DNA of 21,669 bases from HOT-345 sp963531535 (lineage in GTDB: Bacteria; Patescibacteriota; Gracilibacteria; Absconditabacterales; Absconditicoccaceae), in NCBI GenBank assembly GCA_963531535.1, contig CAUSGX010000016.1:1-21669 (forward strand), read 5' to 3'. Below, in pieces: positions 1 to 7,800 of the stretch. The notes beneath the pieces were generated by a model, which saw only the letters and a program-made list of their open reading frames with translations, was not told the DNA's origin and made no database searches. Both the position numbers and the translations under genes were made by a program. Within the stretch, counting starts at the first letter, position 1; every line of letters starts with the position of its first letter.

Positions 1-28
1 ATTATTTATATTTATCATTTGTTATCTG

Positions 29-244
29 ATGGCAAGAACTGCATTAAAAGCTAAACAATGAAAAATGTTTGAAAAGAGGTTTGTTAAAGGAGAAAAACTA
101 GAACAACCAACAAAGTATTACAATAGATGTAGGCTTTGCGGAAGATCTAAGGCTTATATTAGAGATTTTGGTATTTGTAGAGTATGTCTTAGAAGATATG
201 CAAGAGACGGTTTGATTATGGGACTTAAGAAGGCTAGTTGGTAA
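29..244 (+). CDS. rpsN: 30S ribosomal protein uS14 (zinc-binding type)
   Basis: 71-residue protein of the small-subunit head. The zinc ribbon is visible as CRLC, then 12 residues, then CRVC, and the protein ends in the family signature GLKKASW, with Trp as TGG. The length suits the short zinc type (about 61 residues) with a slightly longer N-terminus. Codon 11 is TGA (59-61), read as Gly; under the standard code the gene would stop after ten residues. The ATG at 29 is the first start giving a normal N-terminus (MARTALKAK), and no Shine-Dalgarno sequence precedes it. It ends in tandem stops TAA TAG. First of seven co-directional spc-operon genes; rplE would be expected just outside the window. 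Confidence 0.95.
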
Positions 245-279
245 TAGTTTGTTTTATTTTATGAATTGTACTGATAAAA

Positions 280-684
280 ATGAGTTATGTTAATGCACCA
301 GTTCATGATTTGTTGATAAGGATAAAGAATGCTTATATGGCTAGAAGAACTACAGTAGATGGAGTTGTTTACTCAAAGTTTAAGGCTAATATTCTTGATC
401 TTTTGAAGCAATATGGGTTTGTTAAGGATTTTTCAATCCAGGGAACTGACTCTAAAAAGGAGATTTCTATTGAATTGAAAAAAGTGGTAAATCCTGTGAA
501 TGATATTCCTTCTGTAAAGTTCTATTCTAGGCCATCTAGACCTTGGTATGTTGGATATAAAGATCTAAAGAGTGTTGCCGGAGGAAAGGGACTTGGAATT
601 ATTTCGACAAATCAGGGACTTTTGCCAGCGCATGTGGCTAAACAGAAGAAATTAGGAGGTGAATTAATTGCTGAGATTTATTAA
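280..684 (+). CDS. rpsH: 30S ribosomal protein uS8
   Basis: 134-residue 16S rRNA-binding protein of the small-subunit platform. The N-terminal part (DLLIRIKNAYMARR) and the C-terminal signature (GLGIISTNQGLLPAHVA, then GGELIAEIY) match uS8 in order and length. There is no in-frame TGA. It lies between uS14 and uL6 as in the conserved spc order, 35 bases after the uS14 stop. The region before the ATG (TGTACTGATAAAA) has no Shine-Dalgarno sequence. Confidence 0.95.
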   Translation: MSYVNAPVHDLLIRIKNAYMARRTTVDGVVYSKFKANILDLLKQYGFVKDFSIQGTDSKKEISIELKKVVNPVNDIPSVKFYSRPSRPWYVGYKDLKSVAGGKGLGIISTNQGLLPAHVAKQKKLGGELIAEIY

Positions 685-727
685 TATATGCCTAATAGAT
701 TACTTTACTATTTAAAATTGCGATTCG

Positions 728-1273
728 ATGTCAAAAATTGGTAAGAAACCTCTAAATATTCCACAAGGAGTTGAGGTTGAATTAGCTGAAGGATTAGTTA
801 AGGTAACAGGTCCTAAAGGGACTTTGTCTTGGAACTTTCCTCACGGAGTAAAAATCGAAAAAAATGAATCAGAATTGACTTTTTCTATTCTTTCTGATGA
901 GTATAAAAATCTTTGGGGATTGGCAAGAACTTTGACTGCTAATATGGTAGAATGAGTTTCTAATGGATATGAAAAGAAACTCCTTATTATTGGAGTAGGA
1001 TATTCTGCTAAGTTAGAAGGTAGAACTTTGGTGCTTTCACTTGGATTTGCTCACAAGGTTAATTTCCCACTTCCAGAAGGAATTGATATGAAGGTTGAAC
1101 AAGATCCTAAAGGAAACACTGTTATCTTTGTTTCAGGTATTAGTAAGGAACTTGTTGGTGAGGTTGCCGCTAAGCTTAGATCTCACAAGAAGCCTGAACC
1201 ATATAAAGGAAAGGGAATCAGATATTTTGATGAGTATGTTAAGATTAAGCCAGGAAAATCTGCTAAGAAATAA
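728..1273 (+). CDS. rplF: 50S ribosomal protein uL6
   Basis: 181-residue large-subunit protein near the GTPase-associated centre. It starts MSKIGKKPLNIPQGV and has the two uL6 repeats; the second contains LSLGFAHKV and the C-terminal KPEPYKGKGIRY signature. Codon 76 is TGA (953-955), at the Gly of the junction that reads NMxxGV in other uL6 proteins, a strong local proof that TGA means Gly. Under the standard code the gene would look like two fragments. It ends in tandem stops TAA TAG. No Shine-Dalgarno sequence is seen. Confidence 0.96.
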
Positions 1274-1315
1274 TAGCTATTGAATGTAATTTTACATTAT
1301 TATATGTTTATTGTT

Positions 1316-1675
1316 ATGAGTTATTTGAAGAATAAGCTTCAAGAGAAGATTAGAAAGTATTTGAGAAGAAAAAATAGAGTAAATACTAAGATTAAGAATC
1401 TTCATCCTGAATATAGACTTTTGGTAGAGAGATCTAATCTCTATGTGTCTGCTCAGGTACTTGATGCACAAGGAAATGTAGTTGCAGTGTCTTCAGATAA
1501 AACTGCATCAGGAGCGACTAAGACTCAAAGAGCTGAAGCTGCAGGAGCAAGTTTTGCAGAGGTTCTTAAGGGAAAAGGTGTAGAGAAGATCGCTTTTGAT
1601 AGAAATGGATATTTGTACCATGGAAGAATTAAGGCGTTTGCTGATGGTTTGAGAAAAGGAGGAATTCAGTTTTAA
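1316..1675 (+). CDS. rplR: 50S ribosomal protein uL18
   Basis: 119-residue 5S rRNA-binding protein. The start MSYLKNKLQEKIRKYLRRKNRV is preferred over the upstream in-frame ATG at 1280, which would add 12 hydrophobic residues (MNVILHYYMFIV) not typical of the family. Family marks are YRLLVERSNLYVSAQVLD, the middle SGATKTQRAEAAGASFAEVLKGKG, and the end FDRNGYLYHGRIKAFADGLRKGG. No in-frame TGA. It sits between uL6 and uS5 as in the spc operon. Confidence 0.94.
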   Translation: MSYLKNKLQEKIRKYLRRKNRVNTKIKNLHPEYRLLVERSNLYVSAQVLDAQGNVVAVSSDKTASGATKTQRAEAAGASFAEVLKGKGVEKIAFDRNGYLYHGRIKAFADGLRKGGIQF

Positions 1676-1713
1676 GTTTTCTTTTGAAATACTATTTATC
1701 TATATAAATTACT

Positions 1714-2379
1714 ATGTCTATGAGACCAGAAAGAGATACTAGAAGAGAAAAGCCAAAGAAGGAATTTGATGAATTGCTTTTGGAGGTAAGAAGAGTTACG
1801 AGAGTGACTACTGGAGGTAGAAGGCTTTCTTTTAGAGCAACAATTTTGATTGGAAACAGAAAGGGAAAAATCGGACTTGGTATTTCTAAAGGAAATGATG
1901 TGGCTAGCGCTGTTCAAAAAGCTTCTCATGAAGCTTACAAGAATATTTTTGAAGTGCCATTGACAAAGAACGATACTGTTCCGTATCCTATTTCTATGAA
2001 GTATAAGGCTTGTATTGTAAAGCTTTTGCCAGCTTCAGAGGGTACTGGACTTAAGGCTGGTTCATCTATCAGATCTGTATTGGAACTTGCTGGATATTCA
2101 AATATCCTTTCAAAGATGGTTGGTTCAAATAATAAGCTTAATAATGCACTAGCAACTATTCAGGCTTTGTCTGCATATAAGCATGCTGATTATTTTACAG
2201 CACTTAAGGGAGATAAGAAGGAGGAAGCTGTTTCTGAAGCAAAAGAGGCTCAAGTAGAAGCTTCAGCAACTGAGGAAAAGGCTCCAGCTAAGAAGGCTGC
2301 TCCAAAGAAGACAGCTGATGCTGCAAAAAAGACTCCAGCTAAGAAGGCTGCTCCAAAGAGGGCTGAAAAAGCTGAATAG
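1714..2379 (+). CDS. rpsE: 30S ribosomal protein uS5 with a long Lys/Ala-rich tail
   Basis: 221-residue small-subunit protein involved in decoding fidelity. The N-terminal double-stranded-RNA-binding domain (about residues 19-85, with FRATILIGNRKGKIGLG) and the C-terminal domain (about 105-160, with GTGLKAGSSIRSVLELAG) are both complete. The family is normally about 165 residues; the surplus is a C-terminal extension of roughly 58 residues rich in Lys, Ala, Pro and Glu, containing PAKKAAPKK and PAKKAAPKR. No in-frame TGA despite many glycines. The next gene is rplO; rpmD (uL30), which normally lies between them, is absent. Confidence 0.95.
   Translation: MSMRPERDTRREKPKKEFDELLLEVRRVTRVTTGGRRLSFRATILIGNRKGKIGLGISKGNDVASAVQKASHEAYKNIFEVPLTKNDTVPYPISMKYKACIVKLLPASEGTGLKAGSSIRSVLELAGYSNILSKMVGSNNKLNNALATIQALSAYKHADYFTALKGDKKEEAVSEAKEAQVEASATEEKAPAKKAAPKKTADAAKKTPAKKAAPKRAEKAE
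2282..2359 (+). repeat. 27-base direct repeat encoding the uS5 tail motif
   Basis: The stretch starting CTCCAGCTAAGAAGGCTGCT is present at 2282-2308 and 2333-2359, 51 bases apart, with no mismatch visible over 27 bases. It encodes PAKKAAPK twice in the uS5 tail, so the extension may have grown by local duplication. Confidence 0.8.
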
Positions 2380-2411
2380 TCAGGTTTTTACTCTTTATGA
2401 TAATGATACAC

Positions 2412-2861
2412 ATGAAACTTCATAGTTTGGTGAGAAGTAAGGGTCTAAAAGACAAACTTAATAGAAGAGGTAGAGGTAATGCTTCTGGAAGAGGAAATTT
2501 TTCTGGAAGAGGATGTAATGGTCAAAAGGCAAGAAGTGGACATTCTATGAAGCCTTTCTTTGAAGGAGGACAGACTTCTGTAGTACAGAGAATGCCTAAG
2601 CATAGAGGATTCAAGAGATATTATAAGCTTGTTGAACTTTATGAAGTGCTTAATTTGGCTACTCTTGAAAAGGATACTAGAGTTACAGATATTGTAAGTA
2701 AGCCAGTTCTTGTTGAACTAGGATACCTTCATTCAACTGAAGATAAGGTTAAGATTCTTGGAAATGGAGAATTGACTAAGGCATTGTCTTTTGAAGGAAT
2801 TGATCAATTTTCAGACTCTGCTAAGCAAAAAATTCAAAATGCTGGTGGAAATATTAAATAA
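2412..2861 (+). CDS. rplO: 50S ribosomal protein uL15
   Basis: 149-residue large-subunit protein. The glycine/arginine-rich N-terminal tail (RRGRGNASGRGNFSGRG, then GQKARSGHSMKPFFEGGQT) and the RMPKHRGFK motif are diagnostic; the C-terminal globular part (VLVELGYL, VKILGNGELTKAL) follows. The start MKLHSL is chosen over in-frame ATGs at 2397 and 2403, which would add MIMIH. All glycines use GGN codons. Follows uS5 directly and precedes secY. Confidence 0.93.
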   Translation: MKLHSLVRSKGLKDKLNRRGRGNASGRGNFSGRGCNGQKARSGHSMKPFFEGGQTSVVQRMPKHRGFKRYYKLVELYEVLNLATLEKDTRVTDIVSKPVLVELGYLHSTEDKVKILGNGELTKALSFEGIDQFSDSAKQKIQNAGGNIK

Positions 2862-2896
2862 TTCGTAGAATAATCTATTATACACTAGAACATGAG

Positions 2897-2930
2897 AAGC
2901 ACGAGTACTGAGTTACCGTGCTTTCTTCTT
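2897..2930 (+). terminator. Hairpin between rplO and secY (possible attenuator or weak terminator)
   Basis: Seven-base perfect stem AAGCACG (2897-2903) pairing with CGTGCTT (2917-2923), a 13-base loop that can pair a further GTA/TAC, then a broken pyrimidine run TTTCTTCTTT. The stem is GC-richer than its surroundings. It could reduce read-through into secY or be an mRNA processing site; the interrupted T run makes full termination doubtful. Confidence 0.45.
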
Positions 2931-2954
2931 TACTGGTGGTTCTTGGTGTTTCGC

Positions 2955-2982
2955 TTGACATATTAGAGGAAATAATTATTAC
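2955..2982 (+). promoter_or_regulatory. Possible secY promoter
   Basis: Perfect -35 hexamer TTGACA (2955-2960) and, 16 bases on, TATTAC (2977-2982, four of six matches to TATAAT). It lies just after the rplO-secY hairpin and 29 bases before the secY ATG. A better -10-like TATACT is at 2990-2995 but is too far from this -35. Internal promotion of secY is inference. Confidence 0.35.
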
Positions 2983-3010
2983 TATCAGGTATACTTTAAC
3001 TTATTATTTC

Positions 3011-4345
3011 ATGAGAATGAAGGGTGTTAAAAGTTTTTCAAAAAAACTTCGTGAAGTCTTTATGAATAAGACTATTAGAAACAAGATTCTCTTTACTTTA
3101 GCTATTTTGGCAGTATATAGACTCTTGGTGTTTATTCCTGTTCCATTTGCAGATATTGGAGCGCTCCTCTCTCATACTTTAGGAGGAACATCTGACTATG
3201 GATATTTTGTGATGTTGCTTTGAGGGGCATTAGATCAGTTTTCTTTTATTGCTATTGGTATTTCTCCATATATTACGGCTTCAATTATTATGCAGCTTGC
3301 TGGAGTGGTTATACCCGCAGTTGAGGAACTTAGTGAACAAGGAGAAGTTGGACAAGCTAAGATTAATCAATATACAAGATATTTGACTCTTCCTCTAGCA
3401 TTTTTGCAGGGAATAGGATCAGTGTATTTGATCAATAGTATGCTTGGTGGAGCTGTGATTGATACTTCTCTTGTTAATGTGCTTTTGGCTGGGTTCACTA
3501 TGATGGTTGGTTCTATTATGTTGATGTGGCTTGGAGAACTTATTACGAGTAGGGGAATCTCTAATGGTATTTCAATGCTAATCTTTGCTTCAATCGTAGC
3601 TGGAATTACTCAACAGTTGTATTCATCATTTGCTACTGCTCAGAGTGTTTGGGGAATGCTTATGTTTGTGTTGGTGATTGTGTTGGTACTTGTGATCCTT
3701 TCTATCTTTATTCTAAAGTCTGTGAAGGAGATTCCTATTATTTATGCTAAGCAAGGAAAAGCTCAGCAGTCTTCTTCTTTGCCAATTCCTCTTAATCCAG
3801 TAGGAATGGTGCCTATTATCTTTGGTATGGCATTTGTTTCATTCCCATACCTCTTGGCTAAGTTGGTTACTCAATTTAATCCAGCAAATGTGAAATTAGT
3901 AGCAGTTGCTCAGTGGGTAGAGACTCATTTTAATATCTACTCTGCAAACCCTGGAGTTTGGGCTATCTTTGCTTATGTGATCTTCATCGTATTGTTTACT
4001 TTCTTTTATGCGATGATTACCTTTAGTCCAGATAAGATCTCTGATAATATTCAGAAAAGAGGTGGTTTTATCCCATCTATTAGACCTGGAAAAGCTACAG
4101 CTCAATATATTAATAAAATCTTGATGCACCTTTGCCTCTGGGGAGGTTTAGGACTCGCTTTGATTGGTATCTATAGTTATATTCTAAAGTGGATTCCTTT
4201 TGTTCAGACTATTGTTGAAGCTGTTGGATCGTTGCCAACCGTAGTGACTGGTTCAGGAGTGATTATTATTGTAGGAGTTGTTCAAGAAATTGTGAATAAG
4301 ATTGAAGGAGAACTTGTTATGAAGAAGTATGAAGCTTACGAATAA
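3011..4345 (+). CDS. secY: Protein translocase subunit SecY
   Basis: 444-residue channel-forming subunit of the Sec translocon, normal in length and multi-spanning. Visible marks: TM1 (ILFTLAILAVYRLLVFIPVPF), the plug region, ISPYITASIIMQLAG, the middle (LWLGELITxRGISNG type), and the cytoplasmic loop SSLPIPLNPVGMVPIIF. TGA at 3221-3223 (codon 71) encodes the first Gly of GGAL, conserved in SecY. The start MRMKGVKS is chosen because sequence before it is not SecY-like; MNKTIRNK at 3062 is an alternative. Last gene of the ribosomal operon here, followed by a terminator; adk, map and infA, often next, are absent from this position. It would export the signal-peptide proteins encoded downstream. 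Confidence 0.96.
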
Positions 4346-4368
4346 TTTGATTTTAAAATATAGAAAAG

Positions 4369-4393
4369 ACTGACCTTAGAGTCAGTTTTTTTT
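4369..4393 (+). terminator. Rho-independent terminator after secY
   Basis: Six-base stem ACTGAC (4369-4374) with GTCAGT (4381-4386), loop CTTAGA, followed by an unbroken T run to 4393. It closes the ribosomal protein/secY transcript 24 bases after the secY stop. Confidence 0.8.
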
Positions 4394-4473
4394 GTTATTT
4401 TTTATACTGAAATATATTATATCATAAAATATAGAAAAGGCAAGTATTAAATGTATGGGATTTTTGCAAAAAG

Positions 4474-4501
4474 ATGACAAATATTTTTTTTGCTGTATAA
4501 T
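4474..4501 (+). promoter_or_regulatory. Likely sigma-70-type promoter for 4540-9782
   Basis: ATGACA (4474-4479, five of six to TTGACA), 16-base spacer, perfect TATAAT (4496-4501). It lies after the secY terminator and about 38 bases before the first start codon of the next unit, giving a leader of roughly 30 bases. Confidence 0.6.
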
Positions 4502-4539
4502 TATCTATGAAGAATTTTATATCATAGTGGTTATGAAAG

Positions 4540-4824
4540 ATGACGAAAAAGGAGTATATCATTACCTTTCTAGATAAAGTAAAAGATATCTGGGAACCGG
4601 CAAGAGGATTTGCTGTATTGATGAGGTATGATATTTTTAATGATCAGCAGATTGATACTTTCTTTGAGCTCTTTAAGAGTGTTGTACATTCGACAAATGA
4701 TCAGCAGAGAAAGAGGAAACTCCAGCTTGCGATTGATAATATTGAAGCAATAAAAAGAGAGGAAAAGAAGTCAGAATCAATCCACTTTGAAAGAGATTTG
4801 GATGCGATCCTTACTGAGGCATAA
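4540..4824 (+). CDS. Hypothetical 94-residue protein
   Basis: I do not recognise a family. The protein (starts MTKKEYIITFLDKVKDIWEP, ends DLDAILTEA) is charged and looks almost wholly helical, without a signal peptide, membrane segment or cysteine cluster. No in-frame TGA. Its ATG at 4540 overlaps another short ATG frame at 4533, which is not preferred. It is first after a good promoter and 47 bases ahead of the 4.9-kb gene, so the two are probably co-transcribed. Codon use resembles the neighbours. Confidence 0.75.
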   Translation: MTKKEYIITFLDKVKDIWEPARGFAVLMRYDIFNDQQIDTFFELFKSVVHSTNDQQRKRKLQLAIDNIEAIKREEKKSESIHFERDLDAILTEA

Positions 4825-4871
4825 TTATTCCCTAAGTATATATCTATTTTTATGATTTATTGTATATTAAG

Positions 4872-7800
4872 ATGAGTAATCCAGAAATTAAAAGAGCTGA
4901 GGATATTAAGAGAGAGCTTTATCTAGGTGCTGAGAAGGCTAAGAATATTAATGAAAAGATTAATGAAACCGTTGATCAAAAGGATGTTGAAACGCTTCTT
5001 AAGTTTAGGGAGGAGAATGCTGTAGCACTTAATTTGCTTAAGCAGAATTTTCAGAGTCCAGAATTTCAAAAGAAATTTGATGATGTCCTTAAAGGTAATC
5101 AGGTTTTACTTTTGAAAGAAGCGACAAAACAGGCAAAAACTCAGGAAGATAAAGCAGAGATGGCGGTATATCTCGATCAAAAGAATGTTTTTAGTAAATA
5201 TAATACTGCATTGGCAGATATTTCTGGTTCTATAGCTCAGCTTAAGGAGGAATTGAAAAATCCAAAGGATAGAAAAGATAAGAAAGCTCTTAAAGCACAG
5301 ATTGATGAATTAGAAGATTTGGAAAAACAGATTTCTAAGGAGTATGCTGATCTTAAAGCTCGTATTGGTATTGAGATTACTGAGCTTAATAGAGATATTC
5401 TTGTAGATGTTGAGTGATATAATGTGGCAGCACATAATAACTTTAAGGTATCTGGTGTAGAGACTAAAACCGATAAACAGAGACTTCATAAGACGGCAAA
5501 GGAGGTGAGAAAACTTTTTGAAAAAATGTCAGAAAATGCAGAGCAAAAGTTAAAGCTTCAACCTGCTGAGAAGAAAATTATGAGACAATTTGCTGGAATT
5601 GTTAGTGATGTGTTAAAACATTCAGAAAAATCTGTGACTTCTAGTGGTGTGCCTGTTGAAAAGTTTATTTTGGATTTGGCTCATAATGATAATGTAGCAT
5701 TTTACACTCCAGAGGATCTTATTAAGAAATTTGAAGATAATGGTTTGGTTATCAAAAAAGAGAGCTGGTGGCAAAGGAGATGGTGAGAAAGAGGAATTAC
5801 TTATTTAAAGGATATTTCTAATTTTTATAGAGCAAGTCACGATATTAAGGATACTGATGCTTATGACTCAGGGGCAAATTTGAGGAAGTATTTTGATTTA
5901 ATTAGGCAAACTGGTTCATTTCAATCAGCTTTGGATACCTTTAATCCAGAGGTGGAAAAGGCCCTAGATTTACGTAAATTGCCTAGAAATGAGAGATTTG
6001 CTAAGTTAAAAGAAAGTAAAAATGTGACTAAGGATGATATTGATAAAGTGATGGATCTTTGTCTAGATTTTAACCTGGATGGTATGATCGCTTATGGCGA
6101 TACTGGTATCAAGGGAGGAAATCAGATTAAGGAAATGTTTAGTAAATTTGTTACTCTAGAAGAGAAAAAGCAAGCTTTTGAAAATATTTTAAATGCTGTT
6201 TCTAAGGCTAATAAGTCTCAATTTCAAGGAAAAAAACTGACTGTAGATGATGTTATTCAGGATTTTGTAACTTTTACTGAAGTTCAGAATTTTCTTAAGA
6301 ATCCTCCAATGGATATGAATTATATCCTAAAATATGGAGAGAATGCTTTTGATGAATATAAGAAAGCAATGGCGGCTGATCTTCCTTTAACTTTGGAGGA
6401 AAGAAATATGAGAGATCAAGTGGTTGAAGAAGGTGCTAGAGAGATTATCAAAGAAGTGTCAGATAAAGTAACGGAAATTGAGGCCAAATCTGCAAAGGCT
6501 AAGGCCGAAGGAAGAGATAAAGATGCGGAAAATTACCAGAAGGCAGCTGAAAAGCTTAAAAAACTTAGAGATATGGATGCAAAGCTTCTTAGAGAAGGAC
6601 TTAGAGAGGTGTTGGAAGGACAGGCAGCTGCAATTAGGCAGTCTGGGCTTGGTGCTGGAGTAGATATTCCGCTTACTAGGATTTTGAAGGGACTTTCATT
6701 TAATTTTGGAGCTAGATATAGTGAAGATGGATCTATCAATGCTGGAGTGAATCTGGCATGGAATGGTAGTGTAGATCTTTCTGCAAATGGTAGATTTAAG
6801 GGGTTTGCTGGAGTTTCTGCTGGAACTAATCTTTTATCTATTCCAATTTTGGGAGGAAGTGCTGGACTTGGGTATACTTTTGAAAATTCTAAGCAAGATA
6901 AATCGCTTGATGATAGAAGTCAAAAGACCTTTACATTTGGAGTTGGAGGTTTAATTGCTCCAGGCATAATTGGATGGAATATTAATCTTGGAGTAGATAG
7001 AGATCTTGATGCTGGTAGATTGCAGATGCAGGAAAAGATTAAATCAAGTGTTGGTACTTTAGTTGTCGATTTGATGAGTTCTTCTGATGAAAAAAAATCT
7101 GAAAAAAAGTTTACTTGAGAAAAGTATAAATTTGATGAGAAGATTCTTAAGGAGAAATTAGAGGCTAGATATCCGAAAACTAAGAAAGAAACGCTTGAGG
7201 CTGCTGTTAAAAATCTTGGTCAGATCTTGCAATATTATGATTGAGTTGAAATGAATGAGGCTAATGTTTCCTTAATTGCTGAGGAAATTTCGACCGCATA
7301 TTCTCAGGCTTGGTCAAATATGCAGGCGCTTAAACTTGCCGATAAGGGATGGTATATTTCTGGAGCTGGGCTTTCAGTTAGCTTTTTCCAAGGAGTGATC
7401 CCAGTAGTTGGAATTTTGAAGTTTGCAAAGCATAGATTTCATGGGTCTTCTGATACAAAAGAATCAACTCAGAATTTTATTGCTATGAGAGAGACATGAA
7501 AGTGAAATAGAGAGCTTGTGGATGAGAACTTGAGCAATAATTTGATCGCTCTTGAGCAACAACTTGGAGTTGAGAAAGGAACACTTTTGCTTGTAGCTGA
7601 TCAAGAGGGAGCTGCCGTTGAAGAGTGAAAAGATGCTGATTATATTCAGATTTCTTTGGATAAGTTGCTTGCAAAATCAAATATTGCTTTGAATCCAGCG
7701 ATTAAGCAGAATATAAAAATTGATAAAGAAAAAAGGACGATTGTTGTCCATAAAAATACTCTTTTGAGAGCTTCAAGTGGATATTTGGCTGATTCAAAAG

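Noticed and set aside
2918..3010. GTG start at 2918 giving a longer SecY
   Set aside because: The added 31 residues are not SecY-like, and the region carries a hairpin and a promoter-like TTGACA.
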